Made by a program: the position numbers and the translations under genes
Shown here: positions 1 to 11,700 of the stretch, one piece after another
Position numbering within the stretch: position 1 is the first letter of the stretch
Layout: the number at the start of each line of letters is the position of its first letter
The notes under the pieces: model-generated
The model's input: the letters and a program-made list of their open reading frames with translations, nothing else
The model's database searches: none
What the model was told of the DNA's origin: nothing
Assembly: GCF_028453695.1 (NCBI RefSeq)
Contig: NC_135776.1
Span: forward strand, 6,084,663-6,148,662
Reading direction: 5' to 3'
DNA length: 64,000 bases
Origin: Augochlora pura
Taxonomy: Eukaryota; Arthropoda; Insecta; Hymenoptera; Halictidae

Positions 1-449
1 GACTTTCCCGAACAATCCGGTGTCCTTGGTTTGTGTTTTTATGTCTTAATTATGGCATAATTAATGTTTTTCTGGAAGCCTACATTGCGTATAAAGTGCG
101 TTTTAGTTCGGGCGTCCTACCGCAACGCGGCGCTAGTGAGCCGTGGTCCATAAAATGTGCATTTTTAAAAAAATCTTAGTTAACAATAATTATGCAATTT
201 TGAGATATACATTTGATGCGTAGAATCATTAGGATCATTTTAAGTCCACGTACATTAATTTGGAACTAATGGTTTAAAGTTATACGCGTTCGTTACTTTT
301 CAGTTTCCTTTTTTGTCGCTGTTGATTCGTTGGTGCCTTAATTATTACTTTGCTGTACATATATTTGGTTATTATGCATTTTTTTAAGAATGATAAACAA
401 AATAATGTAATTTGTTAGCCATTGAATATTTTTTTCTTTCCTATTTCAG
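1..449. other. Non-coding left edge, probably intron of a plus-strand gene
   Basis: No long open frame is visible on either strand. The sequence is AT-rich with one short CpG-rich spot near 115-150. It ends in a pyrimidine-rich tract and an AG at 448-449 that makes a strong plus-strand splice acceptor, so it is best read as the last intron of a gene whose body lies to the left. This is inference from the acceptor and the downstream polyadenylation signal only. Confidence 0.3.
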
Positions 450-482
450 CATGAATTCATGGACGTTATAGTTATATTATAA
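450..482 (+). CDS. Candidate last coding exon of an upstream plus-strand gene
   Basis: A strong acceptor (run of T/C ending TATTTCAG, AG at 448-449) is followed by an open frame of ten residues, HEFMDVIVIL, and a TAA at 480-482. A plus-strand AATAAA lies 85 bases further on, at 567-572, so the whole stretch 450 to about 590 would be a short terminal exon carrying a tiny C-terminus and 3' UTR. The phase is unknown because the preceding exon is outside the window; in another phase the exon reads MNSWTL then stop. The product cannot be identified from so little. The call rests on splice and polyadenylation signals, not on protein similarity. Confidence 0.3.
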   Translation, partial: HEFMDVIVIL

Positions 483-566
483 TTTATTTGATATCAATAT
501 ACTTGTGGAGTATTTTACTTTTCTCTCAACTATGCTAAGACGACAAAGCAAACCGGTAGTGTTATA

Positions 567-572
567 AATAAA
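567..572 (+). terminator. Plus-strand polyadenylation signal AATAAA
   Basis: A canonical AATAAA hexamer sits downstream of the candidate terminal exon at 450. It faces a minus-strand AATAAA only 28 bases away, as expected for two convergent genes ending next to each other. Confidence 0.45.
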
Positions 573-599
573 GGAACTCCGACTTTACGTAATATCGTA

Positions 600-605
600 T
601 TTATT
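600..605 (-). terminator. Minus-strand polyadenylation signal AATAAA
   Basis: TTTATT on the plus strand reads AATAAA on the minus strand. It is the most distal candidate end for the long 3' UTR following the stop codon at 5212. Other minus-strand AATAAA hexamers, for example near 2225 and 4696, could give shorter transcripts, so this may be the distal member of several sites. Confidence 0.4.
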
Positions 606-760
606 AAACGAATCACATTATCGCAGAGATATCGTTACACAGATGTTCTGTACATTAAACTAACTTTAAATAATTCACGATGCCGTACGTATATACAGAG
701 ATAAATGATGCCGGTGTGGTCACGATCTCGATAATAAAACAATAGATCAAACGGTGTGGG

Positions 761-786
761 GCCCCCGTTAGAATGGACACGGGGGC
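761..786. other. GC-rich hairpin, 8-bp stem
   Basis: GCCCCCGT (761-768) and its exact reverse complement ACGGGGGC (779-786) are separated by a 10-base loop. The very GC-rich stem stands out in AT-rich surroundings and lies in the presumed distal 3' UTR, so it may fold in the RNA. Confidence 0.5.
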
Positions 787-957
787 TCGCTAACTCGTTT
801 TGTTTAAGCTAGGATCAAGTTTATAATACAACGACGATAAAAACAACTATCATCGCGAAAAAATAAGGAAGCTGCTAACGTCGGCGCGGCTGGCGCATCG
901 TTCTCTGTCGCTTTCGTTCTCACAGTCGTTAATTAAGATATAAAAATAATAGCCATC

Positions 958-990
958 CGCAGTGGAGACCACTGCGCTCGCACATGCGAG
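958..990. other. Two adjacent perfect hairpins
   Basis: CGCAGTGG (958-965) pairs exactly with CCACTGCG (969-976) across a 3-base gap. CTCGCA (977-982) then pairs with TGCGAG (985-990), realistically as a 5-bp stem with a 4-base loop. The two stem-loops abut with no spacer. Confidence 0.5.
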
Positions 991-1027
991 AACAATTAAT
1001 TAATTCTGAGCATTATTCTTTCTCTTC

Positions 1028-1054
1028 GTCGCGTCCGCGTTCGCCTAACGCGAC
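1028..1054. other. Hairpin, 7-bp stem
   Basis: GTCGCGT (1028-1034) pairs exactly with ACGCGAC (1048-1054) around a 13-base loop. With the structures at 761 and 958 it makes four stems within 300 bases of the presumed distal 3' UTR. Confidence 0.4.
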
Positions 1055-3722
1055 GGTAACAAAGGAGAAAAACATCGTCGCGGTTGCCGAACATCCACCT
1101 CCATTTTGGTTTACACGGTCTCACGTCAAAATACATCGACAGCTAAAATAATAAGTAATGTCCGTCAGTCCTATCAGTTCGGCTAAGTTAATCACATGGT
1201 TCGCGCGGTTATTTTTATACTAGGATCACAAGTTTAGCTTTGTGATTAAACGTACGCACGATAGTTTCACGTTAATCCACATATCTTTCTCTCTTTTCGC
1301 TTTCTCTCTCGCTCTCACATTCTCTCATCTTTTATTATAAATAACGAAATTGGTTGAAGCAAGGAACTGTATGGTACGTAGTAGTTTTCGTCGATTCACC
1401 GTACGATTTACGATTCGACTAATGGAATCCGGTGACGGTCGTTAAATCATCGACACCTTTGTTTACAATAAAAATCGTGCACGCTCCTCGTTCCTATTCT
1501 GGCGTACAGAGACACGTTCTCTTTTTCTCATTGAGTGCCAGCGTATCTTGCAACACAATGTTGCGTGAAATGAAACATTATTTGTGAAACAGCATTTTTT
1601 GAAACATCGAGACAAATTGGTAGATCGAAGTTTTCGGAACTAGACATTGGTTCTTTACGTATTTGTAATATGTACAAATATTTTCAAGATATAAAATCGA
1701 TTTCTATTTGATAAAATGCCAATAATGTTCCTTAAACCAGTTTACTGGACGCTTCTGTATGTTTTAATATACTAAAACGTTAAAAACAAATATATACAAC
1801 AAAATAATGCAGCTATAAATAATCTCAGAATCATTTTATACAAGAAGTGAGAACTGATCCAATCTAATTTGATCATTTATTAATAATTCCAGAGAGTCAA
1901 AGTAAAGTTCTACTTGTAAAGTAATTTTTTAAAATAACAAAGTCTCAAATATATATATACTTCCTCTCATGTGTAACATATTTTATCAAATTACTAAAAA
2001 ACAATTTGGAAAGTGAAGTTTCACCTTAAATCTGACCCAAAAATTATGCACAAGAATATTATTACAAAATGCGGGCAAGTGATCTGAATAAATTTCTAAT
2101 AATAAGGCTTACAGTGCCAAAACTGTAGGTTAATTTTTAATAACTTTCTGAAACGTGAGATGTCCATGAGATGTATCCTAAAATGTTGAGAACTTTTGTA
2201 GCTAGACTCAATCGAGAAAAGATTTATTTATTATATTAATTTCGAACGTGTTGTTGCGTGGTGTTTAAAGAATATTGTCGAAGACAGGTCACCACGCGTG
2301 ATATGTGTGTATCTGGAAATGCAGTTTGCATAATCGAGCAACACCTCTTTCTGCGTTTCGTTCGCTTTCGCGTGGCCCTTCGTCGTGTCCCGTTCGGTAT
2401 TCGTCGAGAAAATATAAAGTCTTTCCTCCGAATAATGAATATTAACGTCAATGTTCCTCGCTACGAACGTTCGATAATAGTCGCCGCATCTCTCATGCAT
2501 ACAAATAAATAAATTCTATTAATTACAACGCAAATTCGAACAAAAAGGTACAAATTCTATATGGAATATGAGATTGTAGTTCTTCGGATTCGCTGCATGG
2601 AATGTGCTAAAGGGTGGTCGTGATATCGCTGATTGTTATTAACATTTTCCTGGTGAATGTTCACAAGACATTCTGACAAAAATTCGACGAATTCTTGCAG
2701 TTTTATAAATCACAGAAACGATTAAATTAAAGCTGGGCAATGTTTAATGCCATCGACTGTTGTCGTTGAAATATAAATTGCACTTATCTGACGCATTGAT
2801 CTTTCAGTTTTAATTGATTGATTGGAATAAGTATTCAATCGCCAATGAAATAATCAATTGCGAATTTTGACGATTAATTCTATGCCCAGCTCTGTGTATA
2901 ATTAATATTTTCTGTCAAACATGATTTTTCTTATGTACATCGAATATAGATCAAATAGAATATCGTATTCTGTTTTTTGCACACAAACATTGCACTGAAC
3001 ATCTTCTACCATACATCGACAAATTCAATGTATTTCCAATATTAATAAATTTCTGTTTTCACATCAGCTTGTAGATACAGTCTTACGTTTGATGAACAAA
3101 ATTATGCATGTAATAGTCTATTGTACAAGTAAGCATGATTGTTTCGTAGACATAAACTATAAAAATGTAATATAAATGATACTTGTGAGAAAAATACTAG
3201 AAATTTTGTACTCATTGAGTCAGGATTGAGTGAATATTTTTTAAAAATAAATTTTACAACTTGCACAAAAACATTTGTTCAATAAAATCAATAGTTCCAT
3301 TCAAAGTGACACTCAATTCTGGAATATAATGAAAATGTCGTTCAATAAATTTTCTTTGAGGATGGACACGAAGATTGAGTTATTACACTGAAATAAAGAT
3401 AATCAGGCATTCATACGTCAGACATATACAAACCGATATCTCTTTCAGTGATATATCATGTTCAATTCTTTCCTGCATTTTTCGTCACGTAAAAAAAGAA
3501 CAATCAAAATCATCGTTAATACATTAACCATCGACAAATACTCGCATCTGTCAAATTATTATAAAATTGTGTCAAATATTTTACAGGGTGAGAAAATTTC
3601 GTGTAAGTGAACACACATGGTGAACCATGTATACTTTCTGATTTCCACATTTGAGAACACACCCCTTCCTGGCACAGCTCGATGATAATTATGTCAATGA
3701 ATCAACCTGTTTTTTAATTAAC

Positions 3723-3831
3723 AGACTGTGGATTTTTAAGCAAAATAATTCTCGCAATTAATTATAGGACACATACTTGAATGTAATAATAAACAAAAAC
3801 GAAGATGATAAATGCATAAAATCCACTGTCT
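3723..3831. repeat. Inverted-repeat element, TAGACTG hairpin family
   Basis: The left end reads AGACTGTGGATTTTT (from 3723). The right end, on the opposite strand, reads AGACAGTGGATTTTATGC (ending 3831), giving about 16 paired terminal bases around a diverged interior. The same core builds the large hairpin at 50414-50541 and occurs singly at several other places. It looks like an old miniature inverted-repeat element or foldback repeat. Confidence 0.5.
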
Positions 3832-5211
3832 AATTACAAGAGACAATTCCATAGTGCTCGAGATACAAAGTACAGTCTGGTATCGCATGGAATATGTTCG
3901 CAAAAATGCAATTGTGAAATGCAAAATGAAAGAGTGGGGCGTAATGAGATGACACGATAGGCTATTGTAAAAATAATTCTCGTACACGTCTCTACGGCCG
4001 TTAGTTTCGCTTTATGCGTATAAAAGAATGTTGGTACCTTGGGTCACTCGTTCCTAATATCTCTCAAAATATCGATGCCTATAGCAAATATTTCTGGTTG
4101 TTTCGTTTGCAGCATGAAATAATAAAATAAATGACTACCTTTTTTTCTAAATAAAACATTCGCGGCTTGTCGATTGCAAGTTCGTTTCATAATGCGAATG
4201 TATCCTAGCATTCTTTAGTCAAGATGATTTTATAGTCATTCTGTTCCATAGGCCATACGTTGCTTACTTTTAAGCAATAAAATTAATTATGCCACTGTGC
4301 ACACAGAACTATGCACAGTGATGCAACTCATTAAAAAAAAAAACGATTCTCTATTGATGACAATTAATCTTCTGCCTTAAGATTTCTTTTAAATTATTTA
4401 GAATTTCTTTCTCTAGAGGGAGAAGAAATCTGTGTCAATTGTATACTTGTAGTTTTTTGAAATCGATATTTCATTTCTGTTTAAAAGAGATTAATTAATA
4501 TATTCTAGATACAAGGCAGTAGATTAATAAACTGAAGAACAGAATGCAATTTTCCCAGTAACTATAGGATGTTTATAAAAACAATTTCTAGCAAGAAACT
4601 ATCAATTTATAAAAGTGTGTATGATAATCAACATCCGCAGCCTTGCGATGATAGCAGTACACAAAAGGCACTGATCAGTGTAATCATTCCAACCTTTATT
4701 TCTCGTCGCATCAAGAAGTCTGCAATGGTACAGTTTTCCCTCATTAGCGCCCCGTTTCAAGATTGTTATATGTATATGAAATCACAGAAGCTTTGCCAAT
4801 AATGCTACCGACCGATGTAGAATATTAAATAGTAGTATACACATTGCTAAGTAATATAGTTATATACCATAAAAAAATCCAGAATCCAATCCTCGAGGTC
4901 CAACTTGAATTCATACATCATTCATGCCATAAATTAAAATCTCTTTCATAATAACCAGTAAGAAAACGGCAGTTGGGCCTCAAGAACCATATTAAACAAT
5001 CCTTGCATTTCAAGGGTGAAATTAAACAATTTACTTTCTGCAATTCTTGCATTCTAAGGATCAAGTTAAACCGTAATCTAAAAACTGGATAAATTAATTC
5101 TACATTTGAGTCTATCGTATTCATGATAATGTGTCTTTTCTGACTACACGAGCAAGCGATCAGCCACCAGAAGACCGGAGCCGCTAAGGAGGGAAAACTG
5201 TATCTTGTCGT

Positions 5212-5487
5212 CTACGCATAAAACAGGGAATCGTCACGGTTCGCAACGAAGTCATCGGTGATCAGACTCTCCGGCATCGCAGTGGAGTCGATGCTGTCGA
5301 AATATCGGTGCGGCCAAACAGAGCTTTGTCTAAATCTTCTAGTAGGTGAACCGATGATGAACTCCACCCTAGTGGACCCAGTCACCGACGAGGTCTCCTC
5401 GTTTAACGAGTCCGTGTACAAAGAGGAGTCGCTATGCCGGAAGCTGCCGTTCGTCGAACACCAGGAACTCGGTGGTTCGGTGCAACT
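5212..5487 (-). CDS. Terminal coding exon of a minus-strand gene (unknown family)
   Basis: On the minus strand a textbook acceptor (CTATTTTTCAG, AG at 5488-5489) opens a frame of 91 codons ending in TAG at 5212-5214. The peptide starts SCTEPPSSW and ends RDDSLFYA. It is rich in Ser, Thr and Asp with scattered Arg, typical of a disordered C-terminal tail. Two-fold codons mostly end in C, as in the coiled-coil exon at 29.6-31.0 kb, and the start phase (0) matches that exon's donor phase. I infer that this is the last exon of that gene, about 24 kb downstream of it in transcription. An overlapping plus-strand frame (about 5258-5491) is also open but has no good acceptor or ATG. I do not recognise the sequence. 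Confidence 0.6.
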   Translation of the reverse strand, partial: SCTEPPSSWCSTNGSFRHSDSSLYTDSLNEETSSVTGSTRVEFIIGSPTRRFRQSSVWPHRYFDSIDSTAMPESLITDDFVANRDDSLFYA

Positions 5488-7128
5488 CTGAAAAATAGCG
5501 GTCTCGTTAGTCTTTCGAGGTCATCGACTCGGCGCTCGGACAAGTTCTCCTTTTGTCAGCAGCTTGGCACACGCGACTGCGTTTCAAACCCTCAGAGGCA
5601 AAGTACACAAACCATACCCCACGATAATCAGTGCTCGGTCTTTGACGCACAGTCTGTCAAGTAGCTAATGGACCTAAGGGTGGTTTTACAAAATCATGGA
5701 CGGACGTTTGTGCAAAGTCGCTTCGAAAAATTGTTTCGGCAGAAAACGGTTGTTTCGTTTGTTACATAAACCATTGAATTAAGGATGTTGCTGGTATTAT
5801 TATGCTATCTTTCAGTGCATTGATTTTTAATTTTGAAAATATTCCTCTGCACTTATTTTTATAAATTGTGCTGGGCAGTTTCTTTCACAAATGTTCATTC
5901 AACAGATTCTGAAAAATCATCTTTAGCTTGGACGTCCATTATTTTCTTGACACCCTGCGTCACAGTACAAATCACCCCTGTTGTGCCGGTAATTTATGTC
6001 AACTTGAAGTTTAATACACGATCAATATACTCTTATCAAAGTGATTGCAATTATGATTTCACGTATTACGAATGGCGATAGAATTATGCAGACGATCTTG
6101 ACAACTGTATAATTTTATTCGTGAAACTGTCTGGCTAGATATTTCTGTAAATTGAAAGTCGATCTGCGGAAAAGTCTATGCATGAATGTTACGGTTTCTA
6201 TCGCCATTTCTTCTCGATCTCTACGCCAATGGAAGATATATTTTCGAATCGTTTCGACAAATTGGAAAATTGTCAAATGAAAAATGAATTTCACAGATCT
6301 CGTTCAACAGACTTCGGCATGGTAAATCGGCACTTGATTCAGGAGTAGCACGCAGCACTGGACACGTGAGATGGATAATGAACCGCAAGGCTAAGCAGGT
6401 AAGCGTGTGGTCGATTCATTTTCCTTTGCATCAATCATAAGTGCGACTCCCGAGCCACGTTCGTAGCTCTCGAAGATTACGTCCGCATACAAGCAACGCT
6501 AGCAAATAAGATCAAACTTGAGCAAATGAAAGAGCAAACAAACCGAAAGATTAATGGACCATACGAAACAGAGGGTGGAGAAGAGCACTGCTAGGCACGG
6601 TGTGACAATTTGTGGTCGAACGTCTATTCGTGTTTGTGGTTCGTGCGTGTTAAATAAATTGATCGGCTTTTTCTTCTGCCCCGACCTTGAATATAATTCA
6701 TTATGCCGGACGCAATCATACGTAGAGGTTGGGGCCATGGGAACGAACGAGGATAGGGGCGGATCATCCCCCGTGTCCCCAGTGTGGTGAAATTGCCGAT
6801 CGAATCCTGTGACTTTTGCAATTGTCAGTGACCAGTTCGTTTTCGAATTTGTTCATCGAATAGCCGGGGAAGTTATCGAAATATTCAATGGTAATTTAAA
6901 TAATCGTGACCGAGTTTGACCAATTGATTCACCTGGGGACGGGTTGCGTTTCAAAAATCATTTATACTGGGTGTTCAGTAACTGCAGCTTCGATTCTTGG
7001 GGCTTTTAAGACAATGATACATCTTTCACTAAAAGAGTTGTTGCAATCGCTACATTTGTACCTGTGCTTCCGTTAGACTACATCGAGCCTTGCACTGAAC
7101 ACCGAGGTACCAGTTCTTTTCTATTTAA
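5488..7128. other. Probable intron
   Basis: No convincing coding exon is seen. A minus-strand frame is open around 6240-6410 and a 56-base plus-strand segment at 6343-6398 has splice-like borders, but the two overlap and neither has further support. A short open frame at 6554-6790 looks random. Confidence 0.35.
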
Positions 7129-7539
7129 TTGTATAGCTACTTAAATGAACCGGTGAATTCACAAGATTCGCCGAGACTCGACCAACATGCACTTATTTTA
7201 AAAATGTGCAGCACTACTGCAACAAAGACCGAATTTACTATTTCTACTACAGGGAAGATTTTGTCAATCTCAAACTGTAATTCAAAACCAACTACTTCGT
7301 GAAACTCCCCGAAATTCTCCAAAACTACAGTGTCAAAGACCAATAATGTGAGTTCACCGCATCCTTCTCCAAACAACACTAAAAAAACAGCGGATCGGTT
7401 AAAAATGGCCCAGAAGGAACACGTCACAAAACGTTCTACTGGGAGACAAAACAAAAATCCAAACAGGGGAAAATGTTCCAAGAGTTTAGGGTTTCAGTGG
7501 GAAGCTGACTACGGGGTGCGTGCGCATGCCAAACTCTAG
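7129..7539 (+). pseudogene. Decayed ORF of unknown origin, possibly retroelement ORF1-like
   Basis: One plus-strand frame stays open for about 137 codons apart from a single in-frame TGA at 7300-7302, ending in TAG at 7537-7539. The translation is rich in Ser, Thr, Asn and Lys, with a basic stretch (KTADRLKMAQKEHVTKRST). That composition suits a nucleic-acid-binding or Gag/ORF1-type protein. The opposite strand is also open for much of the length, as often happens over old coding sequence of this composition. An A-rich tract follows at about 7574-7690, as after a retroposed copy. No conserved motif was identified, so the origin is a guess. Confidence 0.3.
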
Positions 7540-7758
7540 GTGAAAGGATTCAAAGAACTACGACGTACTACCTTACAAAAAAATAGACAAACAATAGTAA
7601 CAAGGAAACGACAAAATCAGGATACATGTATGAATATGAATAAAGTGAAGTAATACAAAAACAAAAAAAAATAAAAAACAAAAAAGGTACAGGCTTATAG
7701 CTCACCACATCCAGGAAGAAGCATCGAAGCAAATGATAATAAAAGAAGCATAACTTAC

Positions 7759-7858
7759 GAGAAAAACCGGCGGCACGCGAGAAGGGGCCATTTTCTTTAT
7801 TGGACCGCCGCCGGGGACGGGCTCGAACGCACGCTCGCCTGCGCTCCAGATCAGACAT
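7759..7858 (-). CDS. Candidate first coding exon, minus strand (33 codons)
   Basis: ATG at 7856-7858 in a fair context (CCGAAATG) opens MSDLERRRACVRARP and continues with an Arg-rich stretch and SNKENGPFSRAAGFS. A good donor (GTAAGT, GT at 7757-7758) follows, in phase 1. The exon is CpG-rich and lies back to back with a CpG-rich plus-strand leader at 7.9-8.2 kb, as expected for a bidirectional promoter. It could be an alternative first exon of the minus-strand gene ending at 5212 or a small separate gene. The basic composition may simply reflect GC-rich non-coding DNA. Confidence 0.28.
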
Positions 7859-7879
7859 TTCGGTAGTGGATCGTCGTCG

Positions 7880-8241
7880 TGATTAAGGCAAGTATCGGTC
7901 GAGAGTCTCTGTTGTTACGGTCAGAGTATGAACGAACGTTTTTTTCTCAAACAACAACGATCACCGTCGCAGGTATTGCGCTTTTGGGACCGCATCGGTT
8001 CCATATATCCGGTTTCGCGCCGAGAGAAAACAGGAGCCCACGAGAGAGAACGCCGAGAAGAAGATGTGTTGAGGAGGATGGATGGTCGAGAGGAACGATC
8101 GTGTGTGATTGTTCGTGGTCGGTGATCGGAATCGTAATCAGTCGTGATCGATCGGTTACACACGCCGGACATGGTAAGCGAGACCGACAGCGGGACTAGC
8201 TACCGATTCGCTGCGACCGCAGCCTCACTTCCGGTCGCTTT
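7880..8241 (+). other. CpG-rich leader and first-exon candidate, plus strand
   Basis: This purine- and CpG-rich stretch resembles hymenopteran 5' UTRs and runs into the 500-N gap. An ATG at 8171-8173 is followed immediately by GTAAGC, so the exon may end right after the initiator Met. Alternatively translation reads on as MVSETDSGTSYRFAATAASL into the gap. The two readings cannot be separated here. The matching plus-strand downstream exons were not found, and the gap may hide them. Confidence 0.3.
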
Positions 8242-8741
8242 NNNNNNNNNNNNNNNNNNNNNNNNNNNNNNNNNNNNNNNNNNNNNNNNNNNNNNNNNNN
8301 NNNNNNNNNNNNNNNNNNNNNNNNNNNNNNNNNNNNNNNNNNNNNNNNNNNNNNNNNNNNNNNNNNNNNNNNNNNNNNNNNNNNNNNNNNNNNNNNNNNN
8401 NNNNNNNNNNNNNNNNNNNNNNNNNNNNNNNNNNNNNNNNNNNNNNNNNNNNNNNNNNNNNNNNNNNNNNNNNNNNNNNNNNNNNNNNNNNNNNNNNNNN
8501 NNNNNNNNNNNNNNNNNNNNNNNNNNNNNNNNNNNNNNNNNNNNNNNNNNNNNNNNNNNNNNNNNNNNNNNNNNNNNNNNNNNNNNNNNNNNNNNNNNNN
8601 NNNNNNNNNNNNNNNNNNNNNNNNNNNNNNNNNNNNNNNNNNNNNNNNNNNNNNNNNNNNNNNNNNNNNNNNNNNNNNNNNNNNNNNNNNNNNNNNNNNN
8701 NNNNNNNNNNNNNNNNNNNNNNNNNNNNNNNNNNNNNNNNN
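8242..8741. other. Assembly gap, 500 N
   Basis: Exactly 500 N, the size used for gaps of unknown length. The left flank is CpG-rich and the right flank is AT-rich, so a GC-rich or repetitive core may have been lost. Confidence 0.98.
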
Positions 8742-11700
8742 ATACATCCGTATCAATTATTTTAAATATATAAAAATACTTTCAAATTATTAAATTCTTT
8801 TTGGAATAAATTATGTTTCGTAGGAGACTATAATATTACCCTGAAATTTTTAACATTAAAAATGACGTTTCCTGAGTTAATAAAAATTATATTTCAATTA
8901 ACCCGTCCATTGTTTTTTACACAATGCACATACACGCAAGTTACGAGTCGAGAGAATTAGCCGAGGCTGGATAAAAACGGGCTTGATGAGCGAACGGGTG
9001 AATTGAATCACGCTTGTTCCAACAATATCGAAATCAATCTCCATTTCAAAGTCATCGAACTCATCGAATAGGCGGCTGACACGTCATCAATTTCGCTATC
9101 GCGTATTATGCTCGAATTAATAATATTCCTCGAACAGCCGCGCGCAATTTCCTTTTCCAATTTATTATACGGTCTGACAAAAAATGCCCGAAACGGAAAA
9201 ATCGACGCGCTTTGAAAAGCCACGTGAGGCCAGCGGAAGCGGTTTGTTCGCCTCGCGGGAGAAACGGACGGATATTAGGTCCTAATAACCTGATTCTCGT
9301 CGCTTTATTCTCATCGCGTCTCTACTCGGACACGTTGTTTTTCAGCGTTTCACGTGTGTATTCAATCTTCAGAGAAATTATGTCGAAACTATTAAATCGC
9401 CCAGAGATGAACCACATTTGAAAATAACGCGGGGGCAACGCGTTTAGATTGGAATGAAAGATTTGGCGGTTGTTCCATCAAATTACTGTATCAGACATAC
9501 TTTTAGAAGTTTCTCTTAAAACAGATACCAGCAGCTTTCGTGTAAGCTGAGTTGCATAGAAATAATACCGCGATAACATATCTCGATACAAAAAGTATTG
9601 TCACGTATTGCATTAAATCTACTAAACGAAATATATTACGATTAAATTATAAAGTTACAAATATGGTGGCGCGTTTGCTGTCAAATAAAACAGCAAACAG
9701 TGCGAGTTTACCAGTAAAACGACATTGTATCGATGAACATCGCAACAAGAACAACGACCGAAAGTATCGATTCTAACGTCTGCGAACACGAGGCAGGCAT
9801 TTCGCCAAGCACGGTCGTCGAACAATGAAGAATCGCCACTTACTGCATCAAATTATCGAATCCGGCATACTAACAGACCCCCGCCGCATAGAAGGAACGA
9901 AGAACAATATTGTTCGAAACCCGTGGAATCCAGATGAACAGAGATAGCGGGCGCATTTGCAAGTGAAATCGCATTAGATAGTAATTGAATCGTATCCGAC
10001 GATGATCGTTGCGACAACGCCGAGCAAAAGAACGTCCCGGCGACATTCCGAGCAGAAAGCAGACGTTTCGGCCGAGTATGGTAGCGGTTTCCGCGGCGTC
10101 TATTCTTTCGAAAAGCGGCGTCGTCGACGGCGGGAGCGCGTGCCGATCGTTTCCGCAGCGGTTGCGCAGCATTGGGATGCGTGGCACGGCTAGTCAACCG
10201 ATGAAGCAGGAAAGTAAGAGAAAACGGGGCTTTTGTGTCAAAGTGCCTCTTGTAATAATTCCCGTGACGAGTGCGGACCAACCGGAGACGAAGAAACGCG
10301 GAGACTCGATCGACTGTAAAAATCGATGGACCGAAGGTCCCCCCTCCCTTTCCACCGTGATCTCTCGACAAACATCGCCCGACTTTGCTTCCGACGTGTG
10401 CCGCTCTGCAGAGTCATTCTAAACGGAGAATGCCTCACTTCGAATACTTTCTGGTCCAAAGCACTGAATCATTGCGTAAGTTTCGACGTAATTGGAGCAG
10501 GCATAATCGGTGACTACGATACATTCCAACAAAAAAAAACTCGATTAATTTGGTCGTCGGAATTTTAGTCGCATACGTAGGAGATCGTTGAACGGGTTTC
10601 CGAAGTGAAGCTTCTGTACAGAAATTTTATAAATTAAAAACAGACCAACGATGTAAAAGTAGAGATTTCAAGTCTTTAAAACGAGCCACACCGTCGTACG
10701 ATTTTTATTGTCGAAATTTCAGTGATATCGCGTTTGAATTTTGTCGTTGCATCTCGAGCGATGCTTCAACTATACAGAAACGCATAAACTGCAGCCTAAT
10801 AACGACCTGCGGTAGAGTATTCCCGGTTTAATTGGAGAACCGTATCCTGCGTGTAGGGCCATTATAAAGTTCAATCTCGCGGCGATAAAAATCGTCGGAG
10901 TAATTGTCCAATTGCACATTACAAGATGAGCACGCCGGTGAAAATGTCGGTGGAACTTTCACTGAGGTGAAACCCTACATCCAGCAAACACTGAAGGGCT
11001 GTGATTAAACTATTACTGCATTACCACTTCGCAATTATCCTATAATATATACGTTGACTATTCATTAGAGGCACGGCCGTGGAATTGTTCCACGTCGACT
11101 GCGGCCGGGCTCTCGATGGATTGCCAGTGGATAAAAGCTTTATATACTATAACCAGCAATCACGCTGCTAAACACAGCCTACCGATAGACTTTCGCGAAC
11201 CATTTCGGTAACACTACTGATCCGAAATCTGCTCCCCATTAATCATCCGGCTGTCAAAGCCACGGCTGTGTGCAGGTGCAGCAGAACCATGAAAGTTCTT
11301 CCGCTATTATTTTCGCTCGAGCGGAAATATCGGTGTTAAACATATTAATAACGATCTATATTATCCTACCGAACGTTTTACCTTACGAAATGAAAATTGT
11401 GGTAAAATAATAATTGCAATGAAATGTAACATGTAAATTGTGTTTCCTTTATGGATTTATGGAATATATTAAAATACAACCGCGTTATTTGCACAATTTT
11501 GTGGAAATCATGTTGCACGCATGTTCCAAGATAGGCCTAACTATTCTATCTATTTTGTGACAATAGTCAGAATAGTAGTAAATTGTCTCCTGTTCTCACG
11601 ATTTTATGTCAAAAACTATTATCAGACTTTTTCGTTGGTATTAGAATTTTAATTTAATTATTAATGAGACAATAGCGATTGAGACAAAGAGCGGAAATGA

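Larger units (their letters stand above)
606..5211 (-). other. Presumed long 3' UTR of the minus-strand gene
   Basis: This 4.6-kb stretch follows the minus-strand stop codon at 5212-5214 and contains no convincing coding frame. Short ORFs at about 2.2-2.5 kb and 3.7-4.0 kb overlap one another on both strands and look random. The distal kilobase (about 600-1560) is less AT-rich than the rest and holds several tight hairpins and a CT-rich tract at 1281-1325. Neural insect genes often have 3' UTRs of this size, but the UTR could end at an earlier AATAAA, leaving the remainder intergenic. Confidence 0.4.

Noticed and set aside
5258..5491. Plus-strand frame antisense to the terminal exon
   Set aside because: It has no ATG at its start and no good acceptor. 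The minus-strand frame has a strong acceptor and fits the neighbouring gene's phase.
6343..6398. 56-base plus-strand segment with AG...GTAAGC borders and one open frame
   Set aside because: The pyrimidine tract is weak, the segment is tiny and the opposite strand is equally open. It cannot be connected to other exons.
9853..10422. Overlapping long frames on both strands (up to about 170 codons)
   Set aside because: The patch is GC-rich, which lowers stop frequency in all frames. No frame has splice support, motifs or codon bias matching the real exon.
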